A stretch of 64,000 nucleotides of DNA from JANQEU01 sp965228045 (GTDB taxonomy: Bacteria > Bacteroidota > Bacteroidia > Cytophagales > Cyclobacteriaceae), in the NCBI GenBank assembly GCA_965228045.1, contig OZ245789.1:4526001-4590000 (forward strand), given 5' to 3'. Position 1 is the first letter of the stretch. Every line of letters begins with the position of its first letter. Position numbers and translations under genes: made by a program. The notes under the pieces are model-generated. The model had not been told where the DNA came from, searched no databases, and saw nothing but the letters and a program-made list of their open reading frames with translations. Positions 8,862-17,015 of this stretch are shown one piece after another.

Positions 8862-9254
8862 TTAAACTCTTCTTCTTTTAGGCGGACGACAACCATTATG
8901 TGGCAAAGGAGTCACATCTTTAATAGCAGTCACTTCAATACCGGTATTCTGGATTGTTCTAATCGCCGATTCCCGTCCAGCACCAGGTCCTTTTACAAAT
9001 ACTTCCACCTTTCTTAGCCCCTGATCATGTGCTTTTTGAGCACAATCCTGAGCAGCCACCTGAGCAGCATAAGGAGTGTTCTTTTTAGAACCTCTAAAGC
9101 CCATCTTTCCGGCTGAAGCCCATGAGATCACCTGTCCCTGAGCATTGGTCATGGAAATGATGATGTTATTAAAAGTAGCTTTGATGTGTACCTCACCGGT
9201 AGCTTCAACCTGAACTACTCTCTTCTTTGCTTTATCTTTTCTTTTCTGCGCCAT
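8862..9254 (-). CDS. rpsK: 30S ribosomal protein S11
   Basis: 130 residues. The conserved core (NNIIISMTNAQGQVISWASAG, KMGFRGSKKNTPYAAQ) and the basic C-terminus (NGCRPPKRRRV) are present. S11 forms part of the 30S platform near the mRNA exit. It lies 9 bp after rpsM. Confidence 0.98.
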   Translation of the reverse strand: MAQKRKDKAKKRVVQVEATGEVHIKATFNNIIISMTNAQGQVISWASAGKMGFRGSKKNTPYAAQVAAQDCAQKAHDQGLRKVEVFVKGPGAGRESAIRTIQNTGIEVTAIKDVTPLPHNGCRPPKRRRV

Positions 9255-9263
9255 CGCTAATTA

Positions 9264-9641
9264 TTACTTAACAGCTTTCTTCTTATTCGCAACAGTTTTT
9301 CTTTTACCTTTTCGGGTCCGGGCATTGTTCTTGGTTTTTTGACCTCTTAGAGGAAGACCTTTCCTGTGTCTCAAACCTCTGTAACAACCAATGTCCATCA
9401 GTCGCTTGATGCTAAGCTGAACGTCAGATTTCAGTGCACCTTCGACCTTAAAGTTTTCACGAATTATAGCCCTGACATTTCCTCCCTCCTCGTCATTCCA
9501 CTCACTGACCTTTTTATTAGGGTCAACACCAGCCTCACTTAAAATCTTCTGTGCGGAGGTTTTGCCGATTCCGTAGATATAAGTAAGCGCAATCTCTCCG
9601 CGCTTATTATCAGGTATGTCTACTCCTGCGATCCTGGCCAT
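9264..9641 (-). CDS. rpsM: 30S ribosomal protein S13
   Basis: 125 residues. It begins MARIAGVDIPDNKR, followed by the helix-two-turn-helix IYGIGKTSAQKIL and the GLRHRKGLPLRGQKTKNNARTRKG tail region that reaches the P-site tRNA. It begins 2 bp after the rpmJ stop. Confidence 0.98.
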   Translation of the reverse strand: MARIAGVDIPDNKRGEIALTYIYGIGKTSAQKILSEAGVDPNKKVSEWNDEEGGNVRAIIRENFKVEGALKSDVQLSIKRLMDIGCYRGLRHRKGLPLRGQKTKNNARTRKGKRKTVANKKKAVK

Positions 9642-9643
9642 AA

Positions 9644-9760
9644 TTATCCTTGTCTTTGTTTAAATTTTGGATTCTTCTTATTAATCACGTAGAGCTTTCC
9701 CTTTCTTCTTATCACCTTACAGTCAGCGCTACGTTTTTTTACAGATGCTTTAACTTTCAT
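9644..9760 (-). CDS. rpmJ: 50S ribosomal protein L36 (mostly zinc-free form)
   Basis: A 38-residue gene in the gap between infA and rpsM, starting at ATG 9760 and ending at TAA 9644. It reads MKVKASVKKRSADCKVIRRK, then GKLYVINKKNPKFKQRQG. Zinc-binding L36 has three Cys and one His. Here only the second Cys (residue 14) remains; the first Cys, third Cys and His positions are Ser, Asn and Phe. It is therefore the zinc-free type with one leftover ligand. Confidence 0.95.
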   Translation of the reverse strand: MKVKASVKKRSADCKVIRRKGKLYVINKKNPKFKQRQG

Positions 9761-9768
9761 CTTTTTTG

Positions 9769-9987
9769 TTATTTATATCGATAAACGATTCTTCCCTTTG
9801 ATAAATCATACGGAGACATCTCCAGCTTCACTTTGTCACCTGGCAATATCTTAATGTAGTGCATTCTCATTTTACCTGAGATGTGCGCGATTACCTGGTG
9901 TCCATTCTCCAACTCTACTCTAAACATTGCGTTTGACAATGCTTCCACAATGGTTCCGTCTTGCTCTATGGATGCCTGCTTTGCCAT
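9769..9987 (-). CDS. infA: Translation initiation factor IF-1
   Basis: 72 residues: a single S1/OB-fold domain with the hallmark EALSNAMFRVELENGH, HISGKMRMHYIKILPGD and SPYDLSKGRI. IF-1 binds the ribosomal A site during initiation. It overlaps the secY stop by 1 nt. The map gene, often found between secY and infA, is absent here. Confidence 0.98.
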   Translation of the reverse strand: MAKQASIEQDGTIVEALSNAMFRVELENGHQVIAHISGKMRMHYIKILPGDKVKLEMSPYDLSKGRIVYRYK

Positions 9988-11306
9988 TATGCTATTGCTG
10001 CGTTTTGAGTCCTTCCTTTGATCCTACCAGACTTCATCATTCCTTCATAGTGTCTCATCAACAGGTAACTTTCAATTTGCTGCAATGTATCCAGTATCAC
10101 ACCGACCATGATCAGCAATGATGTACCTCCATAGAACTGAGCAAAACCACTATTAACGCCTCCCGCCATTGCAAAAGCAGGAAGTATCGCCACTACTGCA
10201 AGGAAAAACGATCCCGGCAAAGTGATTCTTGATAATACTCCGTCAATAAACTCACTGGTTTGTTTTCCTGGTTTGACACCTGGAATAAAACCACCATTTC
10301 TTTTCATGTCATCCGCTATCTGGCTCGGATTTATGGTAATAGCTGTATAGAAAAAAGTAAACAGGATAATCAAAATCCCGAAAACCAGGTTATACTGCCA
10401 TGAATCAATTCGTGAAAAAGTAGCGCCCACGTATTGAGCTATATCGCTTTGGTCAGCCCAAATTCCCGCAATCAACGCAGGCAGGAACATCAGCGATTGT
10501 GCGAAAATGATAGGCATTACTCCGGCACTATTAACCTTGAGTGGTATATACTGCCTTTGACCTCCATAGACTTTCGTGCCAACGACTTGTTTGGCATACT
10601 GTACAGGAATTCTTCGTACAGCTTGTACTAGTGCTACTGTCGCCAAAACCACAAAGAACAAAGCCACCAGCTCAATGATAAAAATAAGCATTTGGCTCAT
10701 GCCTCTTTGCATAGCTTCTGCTACCAGACTGGCTGGGAATCTCGAAATAATTCCTATCATAATGAGCATCGAAATACCATTGCCAATTCCTTTATCGGTA
10801 ATTTTCTCACCCAACCACATTGTGAAAATGGTGCCGGCTGTCAAAATAATCATTGATGAAACCTGGAACAAAAATCCATTCTCAAGCACAATTGCCTCTG
10901 GCGGAACCGTAGCCGACAGATATCCAAATGATTGTGCTAAACAGATGAAGATTGTAAGGACCCTTGTGATCTGGTTTATCTTTTTTCTTCCGCTATCACC
11001 CTCTTTTTGTAACTTCTGAAAATAGGGGACGGCGACAGTCATCAACTGCAACACGATGGAGGCAGAGATGTAAGGCATAATTCCCAGTGCTAGAATAGAA
11101 GACCGACTGAACGCACCTCCGAGAAAGGTATCCAAAAGTCCGAAGATACCTCCAGCACTTTCACCCAACTGAGATGGATCTATTCCAGGAAGAGTGACGT
11201 AAGAACCCAGTCTAAAAATGATTAAGAATCCTAAGGTGTTTAGGATTCTGGTTCTCAGTTCCTCAATGGAAAAAATGTTCTTTATGGTCTCTATGAATTT
11301 CTTCAT
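9987..11306 (-). CDS. secY: Protein translocase subunit SecY
   Basis: 439 residues with about ten membrane segments. SecY forms the inner-membrane protein-conducting channel with SecE, which is also in this window. Recognisable segments are the N-terminal IRTRILNTLGFLIIFRLGSYV, the GIMPYISASIVLQL plug and lateral-gate region, and the cytosolic loop ADDMKRNGGFIPGVKPGKQT that contacts ribosome and SecA. It abuts rplO with no gap. Confidence 0.98.
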   Translation of the reverse strand: MKKFIETIKNIFSIEELRTRILNTLGFLIIFRLGSYVTLPGIDPSQLGESAGGIFGLLDTFLGGAFSRSSILALGIMPYISASIVLQLMTVAVPYFQKLQKEGDSGRKKINQITRVLTIFICLAQSFGYLSATVPPEAIVLENGFLFQVSSMIILTAGTIFTMWLGEKITDKGIGNGISMLIMIGIISRFPASLVAEAMQRGMSQMLIFIIELVALFFVVLATVALVQAVRRIPVQYAKQVVGTKVYGGQRQYIPLKVNSAGVMPIIFAQSLMFLPALIAGIWADQSDIAQYVGATFSRIDSWQYNLVFGILIILFTFFYTAITINPSQIADDMKRNGGFIPGVKPGKQTSEFIDGVLSRITLPGSFFLAVVAILPAFAMAGGVNSGFAQFYGGTSLLIMVGVILDTLQQIESYLLMRHYEGMMKSGRIKGRTQNAAIA

Positions 11307-11756
11307 TTATTCTTGCACTGCGATTTCACCACCTGCTTTCTCAATTGCCTCAACAGCTGATTTTGAAAACTTGTGAGCAGTTACTTTTAATTTAGCTTTG
11401 ATTTCTCCGTTACCAAGTATCTTCACCAGGTCATCTTTACCTATCAATCCATTCTCTCGAAGTACTTCGGGAGATACTTCTTTCAATTTTTTATTGTCAC
11501 TAAGAGCTTGCAGATCCTCAACGTTTATTGGTTTGTAAACAATTTTATTATTGTTCTTGAAACCAAATTTTGGAACTCTTCTTTGCAAGGGCATTTGTCC
11601 ACCTTCAAATCCGACCTTCTTACTGTAACCGGACCTAGATTGTGCTCCTTTGTGTCCTCGTGTGGAGGTTCCACCTTTACCAGAACCTTGACCTCGTCCG
11701 ATTCTTTTCTTACCCTTTACCGACCCCTTTGCAGGTTTTAAAGACTCTAGTTTCAT
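11307..11756 (-). CDS. rplO: 50S ribosomal protein L15
   Basis: 149 residues. The Gly/Lys-rich N-terminal extension (KKRIGRGQGSGKGGTSTRGHKG) and the FEGGQMPLQRRVPKFGF motif are diagnostic. L15 binds 23S rRNA late in 50S assembly. It shares 1 nt with rpmD. Confidence 0.98.
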   Translation of the reverse strand: MKLESLKPAKGSVKGKKRIGRGQGSGKGGTSTRGHKGAQSRSGYSKKVGFEGGQMPLQRRVPKFGFKNNNKIVYKPINVEDLQALSDNKKLKEVSPEVLRENGLIGKDDLVKILGNGEIKAKLKVTAHKFSKSAVEAIEKAGGEIAVQE

Positions 11757-11938
11757 TACTTAATCTCTTTTACTTCAATCAGATGCTGAACTTTGTTGAT
11801 CATTCCCTGAATCTGAGGTGTAACTTCCTTTTCTACAGTTCGGTTAATTTTTCCGAGCCCCAACGCCTGGATAGTCTTTCTTTGATCTCCCGGACGCTTA
11901 ATGGTGCTTCTTACTTGTGTGATCGAAACCTTACTCAT
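11756..11938 (-). CDS. rpmD: 50S ribosomal protein L30
   Basis: 60 residues: VSITQVRSTIKRPGDQRKTI followed by ALGLGKINRTVEKEVTPQIQGMI, the whole L30 fold. It sits between rpsE and rplO, as in the spc operon of most bacteria. Confidence 0.97.
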   Translation of the reverse strand: MSKVSITQVRSTIKRPGDQRKTIQALGLGKINRTVEKEVTPQIQGMINKVQHLIEVKEIK

Positions 11939-11943
11939 CTTAA

Positions 11944-12462
11944 TTAGCCGTTAAAAACTTTTTCTAGTGTAATTCCTCTTTGTTGAGCAATTGTGAATGG
12001 ATCTCTCATTCTCGAAAGGGCATCAAATGTAGCTTTAACCACGTTGTGCGGGTTAGACGATCCTTTGGATTTGGCAAGAACATCATGAATTCCAGCACTC
12101 TCCAAAACCGCTCTCATCGCACCACCGGCTATAACTCCCGTACCAGTAGAAGCAGGTTTAAGCAAAACAAATCCTCCTCCGTACTTACCGATAGATTCGT
12201 GAGGAACTGTACCTTTAAAGACCGGTACTCTCACAAGATTCTTTTTGGCATCATCAATTCCTTTAGTAATGGCATCTGTCACCTCATTTGCTTTACCAAG
12301 TCCATATCCAACCACTCCATTACCATCACCCACAACGACGATGGCAGAGAAACTAAATCTTCTACCACCCTTTACAACCTTGGCAACCCTTTTGATGGCC
12401 ACAACCTTCTCCTGAAGGTCTATCTCACTTGCTTTAACCGCTTTTATATTAGTTTGAGACAT
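11944..12462 (-). CDS. rpsE: 30S ribosomal protein S5
   Basis: 172 residues. The N-terminal double-stranded RNA-binding part has VAKVVKGGRRFSFSAIVVVGD and GVVGYGLGKANEV; the C-terminal part has KSKGSSNPHNVVKATFDAL. S5 shapes the mRNA entry and decoding fidelity. It lies 6 bp after rplR. Confidence 0.98.
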   Translation of the reverse strand: MSQTNIKAVKASEIDLQEKVVAIKRVAKVVKGGRRFSFSAIVVVGDGNGVVGYGLGKANEVTDAITKGIDDAKKNLVRVPVFKGTVPHESIGKYGGGFVLLKPASTGTGVIAGGAMRAVLESAGIHDVLAKSKGSSNPHNVVKATFDALSRMRDPFTIAQQRGITLEKVFNG

Positions 12463-12468
12463 ATCAGT

Positions 12469-12816
12469 TTAAAATTTGAGGCCCCCTTCTCGAGCTCCTT
12501 CTGCCAATGCTTTTACTTTTCCGTGATAAGGATATCCGCCTCTGTCGAAAACTACTTTTTCAATTCCCGAAGCTTTCGCTTTCTCCGCCAATTTCTTACC
12601 CACTTCTTTAGAAACCTCCACGTTGATGGCCTTCTTACCTAGCTCCATCGACGATACCGCCGCCAGTGTGTGTCCTTTGACATCATCAATTACCTGAGCA
12701 TAGATCGCCCTGTTGCTTCTGAAAACAGAAACCCTTGGTGACTCTGAAGAACCGGAAATCTTCCTTCTGATTCCCTTTCTGATCCTATTTCTTCTTTTCA
12801 GTTTACTTAAAGCCAT
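12469..12816 (-). CDS. rplR: 50S ribosomal protein L18
   Basis: 115 residues from the ATG at 12816 (MALSKLKRRNRIRKGIRRK). The frame stays open further upstream into rplF, but the start chosen gives the family length and a 7-bp gap. SPRVSVFRSNRAIYAQVIDD and FDRGGYPYHGKVKALAEGAREGGL are the 5S rRNA-binding signatures. Confidence 0.97.
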   Translation of the reverse strand: MALSKLKRRNRIRKGIRRKISGSSESPRVSVFRSNRAIYAQVIDDVKGHTLAAVSSMELGKKAINVEVSKEVGKKLAEKAKASGIEKVVFDRGGYPYHGKVKALAEGAREGGLKF

Positions 12817-12823
12817 CTCAATA

Positions 12824-13375
12824 TTATTTAGCAGCTGTCTTACCAGCTTTTCTTCTAATTTGCTCACCAACAAATCGAATACCTTTTCCTTTGTAAGGCT
12901 CGATTTTTCTTAAAGATCTGATCTTGGCAGCCATATGACCTATCAGTTGCTTATCATGGCTTTCAAGAGAAACTGTAGGATTCTTACCTTTTTCTGTAGC
13001 TGCGCTGATTTTAACTTCAGGCGGAACAGCCAAAAATATATTATGTGAATACCCAAGGTTAAGTTCAAGTACATTTCCCTGAACCGCAGCTTTGTATCCA
13101 ACACCCACTAATTCCAGTTCTTCTTTGTAACCTGTACTTACACCAGCCACCATATTATTGATGAGTGATCGGTATAAACCGTGGAGTGCCTTGTGACGCT
13201 TTTGTTCTGTCGGTCTTGATACTACTACCTGGTTATCTTCAACTTTGGCTGTAATATCCGCTCCGATATCCTGCGTCAGTTCACCTTTTGGCCCCTTAAC
13301 TGTTACAACACCCCCGCTGACAGTAACGTTTACTCCCTCTGGTAGTGCTATTGGTAAATTTCCTATTCGTGACAT
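12824..13375 (-). CDS. rplF: 50S ribosomal protein L6
   Basis: 183 residues with two repeated domains. Signatures are MSRIGNLPIALPEGV, TVKGPKGELTQ, GYKAAVQGN and the C-terminal RKIEPYKGKGIRF. L6 sits near the factor-binding base of the L7/L12 stalk. It follows rpsH by 12 bp. Confidence 0.98.
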   Translation of the reverse strand: MSRIGNLPIALPEGVNVTVSGGVVTVKGPKGELTQDIGADITAKVEDNQVVVSRPTEQKRHKALHGLYRSLINNMVAGVSTGYKEELELVGVGYKAAVQGNVLELNLGYSHNIFLAVPPEVKISAATEKGKNPTVSLESHDKQLIGHMAAKIRSLRKIEPYKGKGIRFVGEQIRRKAGKTAAK

Positions 13376-13387
13376 CTTTCTATATCC

Positions 13388-13786
13388 TTAGTAAACGTAA
13401 CAAAGTACCTCTCCACCAACATGCTCCTTTCGAGCCTCCTTGTCAGATATTACACCTTTTGAGGTAGATAATATCGCTATCCCCAGTCCGTTAAGTACTC
13501 TAGGTAGATTTTCTGCTCCTGTATACTTTCTCAAACCAGGTTTACTCACACGCTCTATACTGGTGATTGCCGACTTCTTAGTCTCAGGGTTGTATTTCAA
13601 GGCAATTTTGATAGTACCTTGCTTATTGTCATCAACGAATTTAAAATTCTGAATATAACCCTTATCATGCAGCACCTTGGTCATTTCACGCTTGATGTTA
13701 GAAGCAGGAACTTCCACCACCCTGTGATTGGCCTGAATAGCGTTTCTTACGCGTGTTAAATAATCTGCTATTGGATCTGTTACCAT
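13388..13786 (-). CDS. rpsH: 30S ribosomal protein S8
   Basis: 132 residues from ATG 13786 (MVTDPIADYLTRVRNA). An in-frame start 33 bp upstream would add residues not seen in the family. RVSKPGLRKYTG and LGIAILSTSKGVISDKEARK are typical. S8 is a primary 16S binder. It is preceded by an unusual 80-bp gap that holds a promoter-like motif. Confidence 0.98.
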   Translation of the reverse strand: MVTDPIADYLTRVRNAIQANHRVVEVPASNIKREMTKVLHDKGYIQNFKFVDDNKQGTIKIALKYNPETKKSAITSIERVSKPGLRKYTGAENLPRVLNGLGIAILSTSKGVISDKEARKEHVGGEVLCYVY

Positions 13787-13816
13787 ATTTTTAAAGTATC
13801 CCTTCGAAAAGGGCTG

Positions 13817-13824
13817 CAAAGTTA
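13817..13824 (-). promoter_or_regulatory. Internal promoter -7 element upstream of rpsH
   Basis: The minus strand reads TAACTTTGCAGCCCTTTT. TAACTTTG matches TAnnTTTG, and the downstream GCAGCCCTTTT resembles the starts of three other promoters in this window. A CCCTT-TTCG-AAGGG hairpin follows directly. It lies in the only long gap (80 bp) between rplC and rpsD. No perfect -33 box is seen. Confidence 0.6.
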
Positions 13825-13866
13825 ATTATTGTATACTTATTACTTCAATCAAAACTCAAAAAAGAT

Positions 13867-14136
13867 TTACCAACTAGCTTTTGTCACTCCCGGGATTTTT
13901 CCCTCCAACGCCATCTCCCTGAAAGTAACCCTCGAGATACCGAACTTTCTCATGTACCCTTTCGGTCTACCAGTAAGCTTACATCTATTGTGAAGCCTTA
14001 CAGGAGATGAGTTTCTTGGTAGCTTGTCCAGACCAACCCAATCTTCAGCCTCTTTCAGAGCTTTTCGCTTCTCTGCGTATCTTGCTACAAGCTTTTCCCT
14101 TTTCGTTTCTCTCGCTATTACTGATTTTCTAGCCAT
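13867..14136 (-). CDS. rpsN: 30S ribosomal protein S14 (zinc-free form)
   Basis: 89 residues, the longer zinc-free class: only one Cys is present and the CxxC pairs are absent. It contains LPRNSSPVRLHNRCKLTGRP, then KGYMRKFGISRVTFREMA, and ends TKASW. It follows rplE by 5 bp. An 80-bp gap separates it from rpsH downstream. Confidence 0.97.
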   Translation of the reverse strand: MARKSVIARETKREKLVARYAEKRKALKEAEDWVGLDKLPRNSSPVRLHNRCKLTGRPKGYMRKFGISRVTFREMALEGKIPGVTKASW

Positions 14137-14141
14137 AGTAA

Positions 14142-14696
14142 TTAGTTTTTACTGGTTACGAATGGTAAACCAAATGCTTTTAGTAATGCAAAACTTTCCT
14201 CATCAGTATCTGCTGTTGTCACGAAAGTGATATCCATCCCTGAGATCCGGTTAACTTTATCAATACTGATTTCCGGAAAAATAATCTGCTCATGTACACC
14301 TAGTGTGTAATTTCCACGACCATCAAATCCTTTTTGCTTGATACCCTTGAAATCTCTCACCCTTGGTAAGGCTACAGTAATCAATCTATCAAGGAATTCA
14401 TACATCTTGTCGCCGCGTAGAGTTACACGTGCACCTATTGGCATTCCTTCCCTTAATTTAAAGTTCGATACCGATTTCTTAGCAATCGTTGGTACTGCTT
14501 TTTGACCAGTGATCGCCGTAAGCTCCTCTATTCCTACATCAATCAATTTCTTATCGGTAGTTGCCATTCCAATACCTTTATTGATGGCAATTTTTTGAAG
14601 CTTTGGTACCTGCATTACGGACTTGTATTGAAACTTCTCTTTGAGAGAAGGTACTACGTCCTTCAAATATGTTTCTTTTAATCTTGGATTAGCCAT
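14142..14696 (-). CDS. rplE: 50S ribosomal protein L5
   Basis: 184 residues from ATG 14696 (MANPRLKETYLKDVVPSLKEK). The open frame extends 27 codons further up inside rplX but this start fits the family. KIAINKGIG, GQKAVPTIAKKSVSNFKLREG and DRLITVALPRVRDFKG are diagnostic. L5 binds 5S rRNA. It overlaps the rplX stop by 8 bp. Confidence 0.97.
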   Translation of the reverse strand: MANPRLKETYLKDVVPSLKEKFQYKSVMQVPKLQKIAINKGIGMATTDKKLIDVGIEELTAITGQKAVPTIAKKSVSNFKLREGMPIGARVTLRGDKMYEFLDRLITVALPRVRDFKGIKQKGFDGRGNYTLGVHEQIIFPEISIDKVNRISGMDITFVTTADTDEESFALLKAFGLPFVTSKN

Positions 14697-15024
14697 TCGT
14701 GATAAACTCTCCTGATTTTTTTGAATATCTCTGCAATTTTCCGTCAGAATTCTGCTTTCTTCCAATCCTGGACGCATCCCCGGAAGATGGGTCTACTACC
14801 ATCAGATTACTGATATGAATTGTTCCCTCAGTATTCTGAATGCCACCTTCAGGATTATTTGCTGAAGGTTTAACGTGCTTGGTAAGCATGTTTGCCCCTT
14901 CTATAATGGCTCTGTACTTTGATGGAATCACTTCCAGTACTTTGCCCGTTTTTCCTTTATCATTACCGGTGATAACTTTTACAGTATCCCCCTTTTTGAT
15001 ATGTATTTTTCCTTTGTGCGACAT
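14689..15024 (-). CDS. rplX: 50S ribosomal protein L24
   Basis: 111 residues. The N-terminal KOW motif (KKGDTVKVITGNDKGKTGKVL) and the VDPSSGDASRIGRK segment identify it. L24 starts 50S assembly and lies near the exit tunnel. It is 2 bp from rplN and overlaps rplE. Confidence 0.97.
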   Translation of the reverse strand: MSHKGKIHIKKGDTVKVITGNDKGKTGKVLEVIPSKYRAIIEGANMLTKHVKPSANNPEGGIQNTEGTIHISNLMVVDPSSGDASRIGRKQNSDGKLQRYSKKSGEFITNG

Positions 15025-15026
15025 AA

Positions 15027-15395
15027 TTATAGTACTTCAGGTGCGAGTGAGACAATCTTCATGAATTGTTTTTCCCTCAATTCCCTCGCTACAGGACCGA
15101 AGATCCTAGTACCTCTGGGTTCATCATTGGGATTTAATAACACGGCAGCATTGTCTTCAAACCTGATGTAACTACCATCTCTTCTTCTCACTTCCTTTTT
15201 GGTTCGAACTACAACAGCTTTTGAAACCGTGCCTTTCTTAAGGCTACTTGAAGAAAGGGCAGATTTAACGCTAACCACTATTGTATCACCAATAGAAGCG
15301 TACCTTTTCTTAGTTCCTCCCAGTACGCGGATGCAAAGAACTTCCTTCGCTCCACTGTTATCTGCAACATTCAGTCTTGTCTCTTGCTGAATCAT
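15027..15395 (-). CDS. rplN: 50S ribosomal protein L14
   Basis: 122 residues, beginning MIQQETRLNVADNSGAKEV, with the family core VLGGTKKRYASIGD and the C-terminal GTRIFGPVARELRE. L14 contributes to the intersubunit bridge. The next gene upstream, rpsQ, is 1 bp away. Confidence 0.98.
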   Translation of the reverse strand: MIQQETRLNVADNSGAKEVLCIRVLGGTKKRYASIGDTIVVSVKSALSSSSLKKGTVSKAVVVRTKKEVRRRDGSYIRFEDNAAVLLNPNDEPRGTRIFGPVARELREKQFMKIVSLAPEVL

Positions 15396-15396
15396 C

Positions 15397-15651
15397 TTAT
15401 TTAGCTCTTTCTAAAATCTCAACCAGTCTCCACCTTTTATTTTTGCTCAAAGGCCGAGTCTCCATAATTTTTACAGTATCCCCGATGTGACAATCATTGT
15501 TTTCATCATGGGCGGTTAGTTTTGTGGTCTTACGCACAAACTTTCCGTAAATAGGGTGCTTCACCCTTCTGCTCACGGCAACAGTGATTGATTTCTGCAT
15601 CTTATCACTGACTACCTGACCGATTCTTTCTTTTCTTAAATTTCTTTCCAT
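15397..15651 (-). CDS. rpsQ: 30S ribosomal protein S17
   Basis: 84 residues. RKERIGQVVSDKMQKSITVAV opens the OB-fold; HPIYGKFVRKTTKLTAHDE and GDTVKIMETRPLSKNKRWRL follow. S17 binds the 5' domain of 16S rRNA. Confidence 0.98.
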   Translation of the reverse strand: MERNLRKERIGQVVSDKMQKSITVAVSRRVKHPIYGKFVRKTTKLTAHDENNDCHIGDTVKIMETRPLSKNKRWRLVEILERAK

Positions 15652-15656
15652 CGAGA

Positions 15657-15851
15657 TTACTTCTTCAATTGCTTAGCGCGTAATTCCGTTTGAATCCTTG
15701 CAATTAACTTTCTGGACTCCCTGATCTTCATTGGATTCTCAATAGGAGTAATAGCATGAGCAAACTTTAACTTCTGATAGTTTTGTTGCTCCACGTTGAG
15801 CTTACTTGAAAGCTCTTCTTCGCTCAAACCTCTTAACTCTGAATTCTTCAT
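15657..15851 (-). CDS. rpmC: 50S ribosomal protein L29
   Basis: 64 residues, all-helical: MKNSELRGLSEEELSSKL, NYQKLKFAHAITPIENPMKI, then RESRKLIARIQTELR. L29 surrounds the tunnel exit with L23. The start overlaps the rplP stop by 4 bp. Confidence 0.96.
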   Translation of the reverse strand: MKNSELRGLSEEELSSKLNVEQQNYQKLKFAHAITPIENPMKIRESRKLIARIQTELRAKQLKK

Positions 15852-16267
15852 TCCTGATAATCCCTTCTGGTTATGAACTTGGTACTAACAGGTAGCTTCT
15901 GAGCAGCAAGTCTCATCGCCTCTTTCGCTACCTCGGATGATACTCCTGACGCCTCAAAAAGAATAGTTCCGGGTTTGATTGGAGCTACCCAATATTCTGG
16001 GGCACCCTTTCCTTTACCCATCCTTACTTCCGCAGGTTTCTTTGTGACAGGCTTATCCGGGAAAATACGTATCCAAACTTGTCCTTCCCTTTTCATAAAC
16101 CTTGTAACTGCGATCCTAGCTGCCTCTATCTGACGGCTGGTAATCCAACCGGGTTCCAGTGATTTCAGTCCAAAAGTTCCAAATGCAAGGGTATGCCCTC
16201 TCTGAGCCATGCCTTTGACGCGGCCTTTCTGCATTTTCCTGAACTTCGTACGTTTAGGCTGTAACAT
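15848..16267 (-). CDS. rplP: 50S ribosomal protein L16
   Basis: 139 residues. MLQPKRTKFRKMQKGR, LEPGWITSRQIEAARIAVTR and WIRIFPDKPVTKKPAEVRMG match L16, which positions the A-site tRNA and is needed for peptidyl transfer. It lies 19 bp after rpsC. Confidence 0.98.
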   Translation of the reverse strand: MLQPKRTKFRKMQKGRVKGMAQRGHTLAFGTFGLKSLEPGWITSRQIEAARIAVTRFMKREGQVWIRIFPDKPVTKKPAEVRMGKGKGAPEYWVAPIKPGTILFEASGVSSEVAKEAMRLAAQKLPVSTKFITRRDYQE

Positions 16268-16286
16268 CCTTAGTCTGTTTTAAAAA

Positions 16287-17012
16287 TTAATTTCTTTGTT
16301 TTCTTCTAGGTCCGTCTCCTCTTCTTCTAGGACCTCCACCACCTGGAGCAGAACTTTGCATACCTACATTTGGTGACAGATCTCTTTTTCCGAAAATCTC
16401 ACCTTTAAAGATCCATACTTTGATACCGATCTTCCCGTAGATAGTTTCAGCCTCCGAGATTGCATAGTCAATATCAGCTCTAAGCGTATGCAAAGGAATT
16501 CTTCCTTCCTTGTACTGTTCTGACCTTGCCATCTCTGCACCTCCCAATCGACCTGAACACTTGATCTTAATTCCAAGTGCTCCTACCCTCATCGATGACG
16601 CAATTGCCTGCTTCATTGCTCTTCTGTAAGAAATCCTTGCCTTTAGCTGCTGCGCGATTGATTCACCCACCAACTTCGCATCCAACTCCGGACGTTTGAT
16701 TTCAAAGATGTTGATCTGAAGATCCTTCCCAGTAAGTTGCTTTAACTCTTCCTTAAGCTTATCAACTTCTGAACCTCCTTTTCCAATTACTACACCAGGT
16801 CTTGCAGTGTGGATAGTAAGTGTGATTCTCTTTAGTGTTCTTTCAATGACAACTTTCGAGATGCCTCCTTTCGGAATCCTTACATCCAAATATTTTCTTA
16901 TATCGTGATCTTCAACGATCTTATCGGTAAAAGACTTTCCTCCGTACCAGTTGGAATCCCAACCTTTTACAATCCCTAATCTTAGACCTACAGGGTTTAC
17001 CTTCTGTCCCAT
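16287..17012 (-). CDS. rpsC: 30S ribosomal protein S3
   Basis: 241 residues. MGQKVNPVGLRLGIVKGWDS opens the protein. A KH domain follows (GVVIGKGGSEVDKLKEEL), then the C-terminal domain with GRLGGAEMARSEQYKEGRIPL. The tail is Gly/Arg-rich. S3 lines the mRNA entry channel. It is 3 bp from rplV. Confidence 0.98.
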   Translation of the reverse strand: MGQKVNPVGLRLGIVKGWDSNWYGGKSFTDKIVEDHDIRKYLDVRIPKGGISKVVIERTLKRITLTIHTARPGVVIGKGGSEVDKLKEELKQLTGKDLQINIFEIKRPELDAKLVGESIAQQLKARISYRRAMKQAIASSMRVGALGIKIKCSGRLGGAEMARSEQYKEGRIPLHTLRADIDYAISEAETIYGKIGIKVWIFKGEIFGKRDLSPNVGMQSSAPGGGGPRRRGDGPRRKQRN

Positions 17013-17015
17013 TGA

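Noticed and set aside
12817..12873. N-terminal extension of L18 by 19 residues
   Set aside because: The extra codons lie in rplF in another frame and do not resemble L18; the ATG at 12816 fits.
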